From Blepharisma japonicum (lineage: Eukaryota; Ciliophora; Heterotrichea; Heterotrichida; Blepharismidae): a DNA stretch of 64,000 nt. The translations under genes and the position numbers were made by a program. This document shows positions 32,701 to 43,024 of the stretch, in pieces. The DNA lies in the NCBI GenBank assembly GCA_949751835.1, contig CATKHK010000007.1:496001-560000 (forward strand), given 5' to 3'. Position 1 is the stretch's first letter. Every line of letters starts with the position of its first letter. The notes beneath the pieces were generated by a model. It did not search any database, was not told the DNA's origin, and saw nothing but the letters and a program-made list of their open reading frames with translations.

Positions 32701-35346
32701 TTAAGATTTTCTTATGAATTGTAGGTTAATTGTTTTCCTGAAATTCTGAAAAGTGATATCAACATGAACTGCGATATGGTCATAAAGACTAATTTTTTGA
32801 TTCTCAACAACTATTGATCTTGAGTCATATTCACTGGCATTAGGTAGCTCAACCTCCCCTTCTAGCCCAATTTTTGGAATCATCACATCAACTCCATTCG
32901 GTAAAATTTCAGTAACGATTGCATCATATTCAATTGCTTCTTTACGTCCCTTAAACACAAGATATGTATGCAAATTGGCTGAAGTCCTTTCAGAATACTG
33001 TGACATGCGATTCCTAAAATTCATTCTTCTACAAATTTTCCCCATTTCTCTTCTGTCAGTCATTTTTTCAGGTAGAGATTTCACGTCAATAGCTGCTGCC
33101 AGCAGTCTGTGGACTAAAATATCTGCATATCTTCTAATTGGGCTAGTAAAATGTGTGTAGATTTCAGCTGCAAGCCCATAATGGTAATACTCATGCCTAT
33201 CAACTTCAGAAGAACAAAAATAAACAGCCTGATTCATACACCTAGTTACCTGCATCCTTATTATTGTATTAAAATAAGGGTCATTTTGCCTTATAATTCT
33301 GTTTAACGAATCTGCAAGAGTTAAAGAAGAATCATAATTGAGTGGGTAGCCTAGATATTCCAGTTTTTCTGCAAGCTTTTTTAAGTCATCCAGCTTTGGA
33401 GATGGATGTCTACGTAGGATAGAATATGCAGGATATGCTTCACATATTTTGTCAGCAACTGCAATATTTGCGAGAAGCATAAATTCTTCGACCATACTAT
33501 TGGTTTCGAATGTCTTGTAAAGTGCCATATCTTTGGCTTTGAGCTTGTCTGTATCTAATTCAAATTTAACTTCAGCGCTGGCTAGCTCTAGAGCTCCAGC
33601 CACAATTCTTTGCTTTTTCAGGTGTTTTGATATATCTAGCAGTTTTCTTAACGAAAATGACATCTCATCATTTACTTTAGAATCAATGATTTCTTGTGCT
33701 TTTTGGTATGAAAGAGATGCCCGGGAGTGTATTAAGCTTTTACAGAAAGAAGTCTTTTTGATTTCATATGTTTTTGGGTCAAGCTCCCACAGGACTGAAA
33801 ATGCTAATCTATCTTGATTACAGACCAAACTGCAAAGGACTTCTGTAAGTATTCCTGGCAACATATCAGTTCTTCTTTCAACTAAATATACCGTCGTACA
33901 TCTTTCAGAAGCTTCTAAATCAAGAGCAGACTCAGGCAACACAAAATGAGTGACATCAGCTATGTGAACTCCTACTTCAAGATTCCCATTGGGAAGAACT
34001 TTACAATGGAGAGCATCATCAATATCTTTACACCCTGGAGGATCAACACTGGCAACACATCGGTCTCTTAAATCGGTTCTTCTATCAATTTCTTCTTGTG
34101 ACAAAACCCAGTCACGTGGAGGTAAACAATTTAAAGCAGCTTGTGTGAAAGGCTTGATTACGACATCATGCTCCAATAAGATTACATCACTTTCAGTTTT
34201 TACGTCTTCAATTTCTCCTAATATTTTGACTACGTGTCCTTGAGGCAGGTTACTTGAGATATCCCATTTGTCGATGGACACAGTAATTCTCATCCCTTCT
34301 AATCTTGAAGGATTTGCACAGTAAATTTTTATTTCCGGCAGCTTGGGGTTCACTGGAGAAAACAAACATTGTTCTCTATTATCAATAAAAATGCCAGTTC
34401 TTCTTATACTGCCACAATATGATTTTTGCTTATTTTTAAGGATAGACACAACTCTGCCTTCTCTATGTGGTTTTTCTTCAACATTTGTGACTTTAATATT
34501 GACTACATCTACTCCTTCTACCTCTTCTAGATGATCGAGTTTTTCTTCAATATCCATTGGCTCATTAAGCACTTCAATTGCTACTACATCTCCATCAATT
34601 GATCTATTCATATTTTCAATTCCTTTTATTGCCACATCAAATGATTGGCCCACATTTCTATTTACCCTAATCCAAGCACTATCAGGGGAATTTCTATAAA
34701 CATGTAAAACACCTTCAAATAGTGATCCTTCTTTAATCATTTTTTCAGCTTGAATTGGGTCAATATGCTCACTGAAAATAGGGTTAATTGCAGGCTCATC
34801 TACAGGGAACATATCAGCTAATATTGTGTTTTGTACAATTTCTTCAAGCTTGATACATTTTCCACCACTTCTCAATGAAATAACTTTAATATTGACTTGT
34901 GGAAGATGAAAACTTAGCCATTCTGCAGTTTTGATAGCAGATAAATATTCTCTGTCTTTTGTTCCTTGTGGAATATATGTTTCTGCTCTATGCTCGTTAA
35001 GAAAGACGTGAAAATGATTTTCATCGATAAATGTTTTGACTCGCTTATATAAATTTTGATCTTTTACTTTAAGCTCTAATAAAGTAGACTGGAGGAAAAG
35101 GGTATTTGTGTTGGTTAGAATTGGGCATTGATATTGCTCTTCAAGGACTGTTATGTGAGATGTTAAAGCTTCTAAATCGAAAAAATAAAGATTTGTGTCT
35201 GAAAGAGGAGCATGCATTAAATTACTGCAGTGAATGCATGATGAGTATCCACAAGGGACATCGTGCCTTAAGTAATGCTGCTTTATGCTACTAAAGATAT
35301 TGCCTCTTCTGGTTTTCTTTGGAGTAGAGATCACTACAGGTTCCAT
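32701..35346 (-). CDS. DIS3/DIS3L-type exosome exoribonuclease (881 aa)
   Basis: Intact exon, all Trp codons TGG. N-terminal CR3 motif (HYLRHDVPCGYSSCIHC) and a PIN-like domain (about 50-190) are followed by cold-shock folds, an RNB domain and an S1 end. The RNB active site is whole: SVDPPGCKDIDDALH (about 435-449) with the Asp cluster, NGNLEVGVHIADVTHF and HFTSPIRRYADILVHRL. In the PIN domain the first Asp (YFFDLEAL) and the Glu (LLELK) are kept, but the late TND motif is replaced by SLRSGGK, so endonuclease activity is doubtful, as in metazoan DIS3L. Predicted 3'-5' RNA decay enzyme. Confidence 0.93.
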   Translation of the reverse strand: MEPVVISTPKKTRRGNIFSSIKQHYLRHDVPCGYSSCIHCSNLMHAPLSDTNLYFFDLEALTSHITVLEEQYQCPILTNTNTLFLQSTLLELKVKDQNLYKRVKTFIDENHFHVFLNEHRAETYIPQGTKDREYLSAIKTAEWLSFHLPQVNIKVISLRSGGKCIKLEEIVQNTILADMFPVDEPAINPIFSEHIDPIQAEKMIKEGSLFEGVLHVYRNSPDSAWIRVNRNVGQSFDVAIKGIENMNRSIDGDVVAIEVLNEPMDIEEKLDHLEEVEGVDVVNIKVTNVEEKPHREGRVVSILKNKQKSYCGSIRRTGIFIDNREQCLFSPVNPKLPEIKIYCANPSRLEGMRITVSIDKWDISSNLPQGHVVKILGEIEDVKTESDVILLEHDVVIKPFTQAALNCLPPRDWVLSQEEIDRRTDLRDRCVASVDPPGCKDIDDALHCKVLPNGNLEVGVHIADVTHFVLPESALDLEASERCTTVYLVERRTDMLPGILTEVLCSLVCNQDRLAFSVLWELDPKTYEIKKTSFCKSLIHSRASLSYQKAQEIIDSKVNDEMSFSLRKLLDISKHLKKQRIVAGALELASAEVKFELDTDKLKAKDMALYKTFETNSMVEEFMLLANIAVADKICEAYPAYSILRRHPSPKLDDLKKLAEKLEYLGYPLNYDSSLTLADSLNRIIRQNDPYFNTIIRMQVTRCMNQAVYFCSSEVDRHEYYHYGLAAEIYTHFTSPIRRYADILVHRLLAAAIDVKSLPEKMTDRREMGKICRRMNFRNRMSQYSERTSANLHTYLVFKGRKEAIEYDAIVTEILPNGVDVMIPKIGLEGEVELPNASEYDSRSIVVENQKISLYDHIAVHVDITFQNFRKTINLQFIRKS

Positions 35347-35753
35347 TTATTACAATTGATAATGAACTTATAATGATTTATAAAGCTATAATGTATAAAT
35401 TTTAAATTGCTATAGCGATCGTCTAAATCATTATATTATAAGAAATAAGCAAGAATATTTAAATAAAAATTGTTATTTCTTAAAAGAAATTTTATATTAT
35501 AATTATTTTTTTTTATAAAGATAATTATATTTCTTAGTATTGTGCTCAATCCAATTCTTAATTCAAATTCGCTTTATTTTTTATTTAAGTTTACTAATCA
35601 CATTAATATGAATTTACAACGGCATCTTATTCAATACATTATCAGGCTAATCTGTAAAAGAAATTAAAGACTAATTAAAAATTGTTATATAATTCCAAAT
35701 TATTTTTTAAAAAATTCTTTTTAATCCAGCAACTTCTGAGATAAAACTGAAAA
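35347..35753. other. AT-rich intergenic gap
   Basis: About 405 bp between divergent genes (DIS3-like minus, EF-hand-like plus). Long A/T runs; no feature recognised. Confidence 0.5.
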
Positions 35754-36650
35754 ATGGATTTAGATTCAGGTCTAGAAATTTTTGATCCATCAAACTGTGA
35801 AGAAGACTCAATTAAACTTACAGTTCTTACAAATTTACTTATAAAATATATAGGCCTCAAAAGAAAGCCTACTCATCGACGCGCATTCAGATTCAAATCA
35901 TCATACCCTTTCGGCTTAAAATGCAGCATAAGCTCATCTGATAGCTTTCGGTCCACACTATCACTGAGCTCAGATCCAGATCCCTTTCTATTAAGCCAAA
36001 GCTTTTCTACAGTTAGCTATGATATTCCAGAGTTGAATTTTAGCACTTCCGAATGTCATAAGTGAATTTACAATTTAAAAATTTGTAATTTTAATATAGA
36101 TTCAAATGAAGAATTTGAAATTATTCGGCACAATTTCATTAAACTCTATATGGCTCATAAAGCTGAAGGAGGCTCAAGAATCGAAAAATGCGAGCCTCAA
36201 GTGCACATTAAGAATGTGATACAGTATTTTTTGGACTGTAGCATTTGCACTCATCATCTGTTAAATCAGCTTCTTGCTCCGCTAAAAGTTGTGCAGTGAA
36301 TTGATTTGAAATGCTTTTGTCAGTCAATTGAAGTAATTCAGCAGGAAATATTTGAAAAAACGTCATTTTTCTATAAAGAACCAAATACTGAATTTAAAAA
36401 AAATATTACGATGCAAAAATTACTATGTAACCAATAATCAGTTTTCTTTAAAATGCTTGAATACAGGCATGAAAGATCTTTAGGAAAAGATGAGCTAAAG
36501 TATGTAATAAGCATGGCTCTAAAGAAAAGAAAAAAGAAAGTAAACCAACAAAAAATTATAGAATGGACATTTGATAAAGCAAAAGTTCTTTCAGGAAAGA
36601 ACAAATCGACAGTAACTTTTGATGAGTTTTATATTATTCTTCGGAATTAG
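35754..36650 (+). CDS. Protein with a C-terminal EF-hand-like region (293 aa)
   Basis: Two exons; a 15 nt intron at 36427-36441 (GTAACCAATAATCAG) restores one frame through the final 70 residues. The C-terminal part (YRHERSLGKDELKYVISMAL and LSGKNKSTVTFDEFYIILRN) has helix-loop-helix spacing of an EF-hand pair, but the loops lack most Ca ligands. The N-terminal 190 residues show no family. Several TGA are Trp. Function unknown. Confidence 0.7.
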
Positions 36651-36959
36651 AAATAATGTTAATTTATTTGTTTATTAATATCGCGCATATGATAATCAAT
36701 TTTCAAAAAACAAATCGAAAAATGAAGCTTTCAAAGGTTGATATTTTTACAGCTTTAAGGCTTAAAGCTTTAAGGTATTAGAGCTATAAAGAATTTTAGT
36801 CTGTCACCTTAAGTTTGTTGATTATTTAAATAGATGCTTGCAGACTATTGCACTAGAAATTGTAAATTTATGGGCCAAATATTCTGTCTTCGGTATAAAA
36901 GTTTATTGATCATATTTTCTAATGCGAAGGCCTCAACTCTTGCTTTAATCTAGATCCAT
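36651..36959. other. Intergenic gap with a short direct repeat
   Basis: About 310 bp. The 10-mer AGCTTTAAGG occurs at 36751-36760 and again at 36766-36775. No ORF or RNA gene recognised. Confidence 0.45.
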
Positions 36960-37659
36960 ATGCGAAAGACTGTGCTTCCTCTTAAAATCCTTCTTTATAT
37001 AATACCTCCACTAAATGCTGCCAGTCCATATATAAGCAGTTTACATCCATGAAATATATATATACATCTATGGAATAGGAATTCTACGAAAGCTTTTGAA
37101 ATTAAAAAATGAAGACAAAAAATATAATCACAAGTGGGTTTTATATGGGGATAAATTTTATTTTAATAATAAAATCATGTATAGCTTTTTAGGACAATTG
37201 TGGGAAGAAAGAGTCCAAATGTTGTTCACAGAAGATTTTGATGACGGAAATGGGAAGGTAAGTGTTTCTGAATTAGAAAAGTTTATGGTAAAACTTTATC
37301 GCTTTCCTTTTAGCGATAATGAAGCAAAGACTCGTTTAATTTCAAAAATTATAAACATCATCAATGAATTTTATGCTGATGCAGATGGGAAAGTTGATTT
37401 CGAAATATTTAAGCGTGTTTATGCATACAAACATCTTGATAAGTGAGGAACAGGCAGATTAGATTTAGACAGCTTCTTGGAAACTGTTAGGAGACGAAGA
37501 TGAACGGATGAAATGATTACATATTGATTCAGAAAGTATGGAGAAGTTAAACCGTCTGGAATACCTAAGTTCACCATTGGCGTTAGAAAATTTTTTATTA
37601 ATCCTGTTAGAATTTATTCTAAAAATAAAAATAATAATTCTTGTCTTGTTTCCATATAA
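36960..37659 (+). CDS. EF-hand-like protein (227 aa)
   Basis: Proposed two-exon gene: ATG 36960, 16 nt intron 37024-37039 (GTCCATATATAAGCAG, unusual GTCC start but A at -6), then to TAA 37657-37659; total length closes in frame. N-terminal residues are hydrophobic (LPLKILLYIIPPLNAAIYI). Three degenerate EF-hand-like loops follow (DDGNGKVSVSEL, ADADGKVDFE, DKWGTGRLDLD). The main exon is firm. The first exon and start are less sure because no ATG lies in frame after the stop at 37033-37035. Confidence 0.6.
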
Positions 37660-37818
37660 AATAAGATTGCACTTCAAATTTAAAGTTTATCTCTATAAGC
37701 AAAGTTTTACTTTTTATAATTGTATACATAATCCCTCCTTTCAAAGCATTAAATCATTTATCTCCAAGCAACAGTATACTTTGTATAAGCATTTAAATAA
37801 ATTAATTAATTTATTAGT

Positions 37819-38655
37819 ATGACTGAATCGAATTTTAGGAGACTTAAAATCGCTCTCAATCTAAAATGCGACACATCAAGACAAGCCCTCGATTCAACAT
37901 TAAAAAAGACCCCAAGAACAGCAGCTGAACTTAAACAAGAACTGACCCCAACAACATCAGTTTTTATTCCAGATGCTCCTAACACAGCAACCCTAGAAAA
38001 CAACGTTTTTCTGAAAAGAAAAAAATACACAAGAAGAAGAACAATTGAGCCTGATGCTTTTAATGACCATCACATGAAAACCCTCAAGCGCAAACTTACT
38101 CTATTAGAAGACTTTGGCTTACCGATGGATGTAGAAGTAAAGCCAGTGCTAAAAAGGTTCAATTCTGAGCTGTCTAGTGTTTTATCAAGAAAGTCTATAA
38201 CCATGGCTGATTTCTGGGGAAACAAAGTCGCACAAAACCTATTAACCTCCCCTAAACTGAGACAAGCTGCTAATACTTTAAAGCATAAATATTTAATCCA
38301 AAACCGGGCAACAGAGCACTCTTTACTTTATCCAAACAAGCCAAGGAAAATGGATATGGGCACAATAATTAGGATGCAGGGCACAATTAAATCCAGTTCC
38401 CCTATTAAGCATCAAAGTCATTGCTCATTTTTGATGAGCACTACTGAGCCTGTATATAATACAGAAAAAAGAATGAAAAAACGCCGAGAGCTTTCTGAAA
38501 TATATCAAATTATGAAAAGCTGTGACGATTTGTACAAAACCAGCCAAGAAAATCTGCAAAAACTTAAAACCCCAATTAATGAAACGAATAAAATTAAAAA
38601 ACTCCCAAAAAGAGCCAGAGCACAAATAGCATTATTTAAAAAACACTTAAATTAA
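37819..38655 (+). CDS. Basic protein of unknown function (278 aa)
   Basis: Intact exon, Lys/Arg-rich throughout with a late coiled-coil-like helix (RRELSEIYQIMKSCDDLYKT) and a very basic end (KKLPKRARAQIALFKKH). Contains RKKYTRRRT, a possible kinase or nuclear-localisation motif. No family recognised. It ends 6 bp from the stop of the ARMC9-like gene on the other strand, one of the tightest gaps in the window. Confidence 0.72.
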   Translation: MTESNFRRLKIALNLKCDTSRQALDSTLKKTPRTAAELKQELTPTTSVFIPDAPNTATLENNVFLKRKKYTRRRTIEPDAFNDHHMKTLKRKLTLLEDFGLPMDVEVKPVLKRFNSELSSVLSRKSITMADFWGNKVAQNLLTSPKLRQAANTLKHKYLIQNRATEHSLLYPNKPRKMDMGTIIRMQGTIKSSSPIKHQSHCSFLMSTTEPVYNTEKRMKKRRELSEIYQIMKSCDDLYKTSQENLQKLKTPINETNKIKKLPKRARAQIALFKKHLN

Positions 38656-38661
38656 CGCTTA

Positions 38662-40008
38662 TTATGTTTCCAATAAAATCTCATCAGTAAAGCATTCAAA
38701 ATCAAAAACTTCAATAGATGATGAGGTCTCTTCTTCCTCTCTTCCTAATCTTGGCTCAATAGGCTTCTTTTGTAATAACGCCGCACATGCAGCGAAAACA
38801 AGGCTTTTCATTTCTTCATTTTCATCAGTTCTTTCTTGGTAATTTGAAATTAATGCTCTTATTTCTCTATCTACATTAGGATGGTCAGCAGGATCACAAG
38901 CAGCCATTGCTGTAGATACACATATAAGGAGAGCACAAATGGCTTCTCCTGGTAGCATTGGTTCTTTAACAATATCTAAAAGATATCGTAAAATCACGTT
39001 TGGTTCACCATAATGCAAAATATAGTCACGGCCTGTAGGAAAATTAAGTAGATTTGCAAGCAAAGCACTTCCAAAAATATGGACAAATGGATGAGTAGGC
39101 GATTTTCTCACAATTTGGTTATAAAGCATTGATTTTATAAGCCATTCAATGAAATTGGCTTCAGTTAGTTGGCTACAAACTTCATCTTCTGTATAGCTTA
39201 GTTTAGATAAGGCTGCCAATGCAAATCTTTGAGTGACACTTCCAGATTCTTGCTCTTTCACTTCTGCCATTAATTGAGCAATAATTGTAGAACCATAGCC
39301 AGAAAGAATATAGTTTCTCCCATGATTTTCTGAACATAATATTGAAACCAGTGCCAACAAACAAGATTTAATAGAGTGATTTCTGATTGTTAATAGGTTT
39401 CTAAGAGACCCAGAAAAGATATCTTCACTTGATAGTAGCCGTATAAGCTCAGACCTTTTATCTTTTGGGGCTGACAAAGACTCTGCTCGAAGCGTCACTA
39501 ATAGTTCAGCTAATTCCGTGTAATTTTTTCTTTCTAAATCATTCAAAATTTTTGTCTTCATTTCTTGTATATAATTGGGATTCAAAATCGAAATATTATC
39601 AGTTTCATACACTCTCAACCCAAGGATTTCTTGAATTTTTGATAATTGCTTTTTATATACTGAAATTTTATCTTGGTAGGCTTCACTATTTTGCTCTTCC
39701 AGCAACTGTATTGTATCGACAGCTATTTCAAATAATTTTCTTCCGTTTCTTAAAATATTTTCCTTGCTCTTTTCTGCGTTGTCTAATCTTTTTTCAAGAG
39801 TTGAAACTCTTGCAGCTTTTCCATCTTCACCCAAAGAAATTGTGTATAATCTTGGCATTTCTCCGATTTCTTTACTAGTAGTGGGCTTTTTTGTTTGCTT
39901 TGAGATTGCTTTGGACTTCAGTTCTGCATTAAAACATTCTAAAGTACTTGAAAAGCCATGATAAGTTAAATATTCTTTGATAAGTTCTTGAGTGTGCAAA
40001 TCTTCCAT
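38662..40008 (-). CDS. ARMC9: ARMC9-like LisH and armadillo protein (448 aa)
   Basis: Intact exon. Residues 5-38 form a LisH motif (LIKEYLTYHGFSSTLECFNAEL). A helix/coiled coil spans 75-130. The second half has armadillo-like helices (LLTIRNHSIKSCLLALVSIL, RFALAALSKLSYTEDEVCSQ, FIEWLIKSMLYN, GSALLANLLNF). This order and the segment ALAALSKLS...WLIKSML fit ARMC9, a ciliary base/tip protein linked to axoneme stability; it is shorter than animal ARMC9. Other LisH-ARM proteins remain possible. Confidence 0.7.
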   Translation of the reverse strand: MEDLHTQELIKEYLTYHGFSSTLECFNAELKSKAISKQTKKPTTSKEIGEMPRLYTISLGEDGKAARVSTLEKRLDNAEKSKENILRNGRKLFEIAVDTIQLLEEQNSEAYQDKISVYKKQLSKIQEILGLRVYETDNISILNPNYIQEMKTKILNDLERKNYTELAELLVTLRAESLSAPKDKRSELIRLLSSEDIFSGSLRNLLTIRNHSIKSCLLALVSILCSENHGRNYILSGYGSTIIAQLMAEVKEQESGSVTQRFALAALSKLSYTEDEVCSQLTEANFIEWLIKSMLYNQIVRKSPTHPFVHIFGSALLANLLNFPTGRDYILHYGEPNVILRYLLDIVKEPMLPGEAICALLICVSTAMAACDPADHPNVDREIRALISNYQERTDENEEMKSLVFAACAALLQKKPIEPRLGREEEETSSSIEVFDFECFTDEILLET

Positions 40009-40800
40009 AAAATGAAAATTTGATTATTAAATTTTAACTCTCATAGAGCTTTTGAAAACATAAAATAACCTTTCAAAGTATTTAAGAGATATAGTTATGA
40101 TTTATAACCCGAACTAAAGTAGCATCGACTATAAAATATGATAGGAGGATTAATAAGTAAAATTTTTATGAAAATTATTTATAAGAATATTCTTTTCAAT
40201 TTTATAGAGAGTTGAATGGCTAAATATTTATTTATTTCTATCTAATATATCACTATGTCTTATTAATCTTGAATGTACGAGAAGTAGCATTTACAATATT
40301 TTTAAATCTGTTGTACTTTGAAATTGTAATTAGTAAAATAAATTATGCAATATATTTGAAGAGTTATGACTTGCTTATACAATGAAATTTTCTGACATAA
40401 TATTAGCATTCAATTAAACAGTAAAATATAAGCATAAAATTCCATTGTAAATTATTTATTAATACTTTTTCAATTTTCTGAAGGCATGAATAAATTATTA
40501 AAATTAACATAAAAGCTATATGAAAATTCATTAATTTTTATGATTTGAATCAGCTCGAGCCCTTTAAATTTTACTTTTCTATATAAAATCGTTTTTCAAT
40601 ACTTTCATTTTGATCACACTCTTTTTGCTTTGACTAACTTTGCTAATGCATTTGATTGGCGACATTTTATCGAAATTAGGAATTTCTATCTGATTTGTAC
40701 TCCATTATCTATATTTGAAAACAAACACAGAAATTCAAATAACTTAGAAAATTAGTTTAATTATATTTATCAGCTCTAAATATAAAACCAATTTCTCAAA
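40009..40800. other. Longest intergenic gap (792 bp)
   Basis: Lies between the divergent ARMC9-like and phosphodiesterase genes, so both promoters should be here. AT-rich with slightly more mixed sequence at about 40540-40720. No ORF beyond short ones, no tRNA A/B boxes and no repeat were recognised. Confidence 0.5.
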
Positions 40801-42990
40801 ATGAAATCTCCAGATCATTCTTTCAGAGCTCCAGACCCTCTATTATATGATGGGCATTTACTTGCTGTCCCAAGCAAGGATTTATCAATGGTCGGCATGG
40901 TAGAAAGTTCATGCTCCCAATCCGGAAACTTGTGATCAGGAAAACAGCTCAGTCTCAAGTTTTATATGTGCTATTACTGCTTACTATCAATATGCCTCGG
41001 AAATTCTCTCGCCTACTACTCTATTTACAACTCTTCCGCAAATTTTCTATTTTTAAGCATTATTCTCCTTATTGGAAGCATTTTGTTTAGCCTTGCCATT
41101 ATGATTTTAGAGGTTCGAATAGGCTCACAATATATGATAAAATACATGATAAATGAAATGGTCTATATATTTGTAGGCATTTCTATTATCTTCTCAGATC
41201 CCAACGTTTTTGTAGTTTTAGTTCAAATTGACGATAAAAATGATTCATTTGCCACCAGTTTTGCGTTTTTGTCAATTTTAGGCGTTATTGCTCATAAAAA
41301 CCTAATTAAAAAAATCAGGCAGTTTGTCGAAGTAAATGCTTTCCTAGGTATTATTGCCTTTATTTTAAACATGTTTGGGCAAATGAACAAAGGGACAACA
41401 ATTTTTCAATTTATCTTATATATGTTACTGATATTTTATTTAGCCACTGAACTGCAATCAATGAGCCAAGACATGAAGTTGGCCCCAGATAAAAGTGATG
41501 CATCACTGATGATACATGAAAGTGTAGAACCAAAGAGCAGAAGAAGCTTAAGTGAGCCCAAATCAAAAATTGATTCAAAACATGCAAACACTACAATAGA
41601 AGAAATTGTAGCATCTCTATCCAAATCTTATGATTTGCTTTCAGAAGTTCAATCACAAGATAATGCAGTGCAAGAAAAAATTCAAGCGTCTGCAGAAATT
41701 TTATTAAAATCATTAGAAACTTTAAGATCATCCCCAAATATTTATTCCACAAATTTGAATAACATTGTAAAAAATCTGGACGAGCAGGACAAAATGTTTA
41801 TTGAACAGACTTTTATTGATGCCAACAAGAGTGGCTCAATCCATTGTCAACCGCTTGCTAAGAGAAACCATAAAGACCCTCTTTATACAACAGGATATGG
41901 GGTGCCTGACTTAGAGGGTGTTTTGCGTCAAATTACCAAAGAATGGAATTTCAACACTTTTTTTATTGACGAATGCACAAAAGGCCGTCCACTTTTGTCT
42001 TGTGGTGTCTTTACAATCAGAAGATATGGACTTCATGAAATTTTTAGCATTGCTGACCAAAACTTGACTAATTTATTAGAAGTTTTGGAATCAAAATATA
42101 TAAGAAATCCTTACCACAACTCTTGCCATGCTGCAGATGTGATGTGCTCATATTTGTATTTAATTCATCATTCACAGCTAGAAGATGAAATGAGCAGTTT
42201 AGAGCTTTTGGCAGGAATTTTTGCTACACTTGCACATGATGTAGGACATCCTGCGAAAAATAATAGGTTTCTAATCATGAGCAATGATGACCTTGCAATT
42301 CAATTTAACGACATAAGTGTGCTAGAAATGCTGCATGCTTCAACATTTTTCCAAATACTCAAGGCAAATGAGCCAAACTTATTTAAAAGCGTAGAGCCTG
42401 AAAAATGGCATCAAATGAGGAAGCTGATTATTGAACTGATTTTGGCGACAGATATGGGAAAGCATTTTGAAATTATGGGGTATTTCAATTCGAAATATCT
42501 AAGTATCAGTGAGCTTCCTGAGCTATCAGATCCTGAGTTTAGACTGGATCAATACAAAATGGCTATAAAATCAGCTGACATTGGCCATGCTGCTAAATCA
42601 ATTGAACTCCATGAAAAATGATGCGGATTAGTTATCAAAGAATTTTTCGCTCAAGGTGATGAAGAAAAGCAGCTGGGGATCCCTGTCTCTATGTACTGTG
42701 ACAAAGATACAACTGATATTTCCAAATCACAATCTGGGTTTATAAAAAACATCGTTATGCCTCTATTTGTAGCATTAAATAAAGTTATGAATTCCCAACC
42801 TATTGAAGAAAACTGCATAGCCCAGCTCAAAGTAAATGAAGGGTTCTGGAATTCCAAGCGAAATTATAAACAATTCCAAACAGTGCTGATGCGCAAAGAA
42901 GAAGAAAACGAGAAAGCCAGGATCGAAAACATCTTAGTCCGCAGCATGACTTTAAGACGTGGAAGTGCTGTGGAAAAGTTCCTCTCTTAA
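40801..42990 (+). CDS. Membrane-anchored 3',5'-cyclic nucleotide phosphodiesterase (729 aa)
   Basis: Single exon with three TGA as Trp (e.g. 42619-42621). About six hydrophobic helices at residues 55-220 anchor the protein. A linker precedes the class I PDE domain (about 370-700). Metal-binding residues are complete: YHNSCHAAD (H439, H443), AHDVGHP (H479, D480) and KSADIGHAAK (D593). The catalytic domain ends with the QxGF-type region (SQSGFIKNIVMPLF). No GAF domain is present. A six-helix N-terminus on a PDE is a ciliate/apicomplexan style. It should terminate cAMP or cGMP signals at a membrane; specificity cannot be told. Confidence 0.93.
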
Positions 42991-43024
42991 ATTTTCAAGT
43001 AATTAATAATCTGTTCATAGTAAA

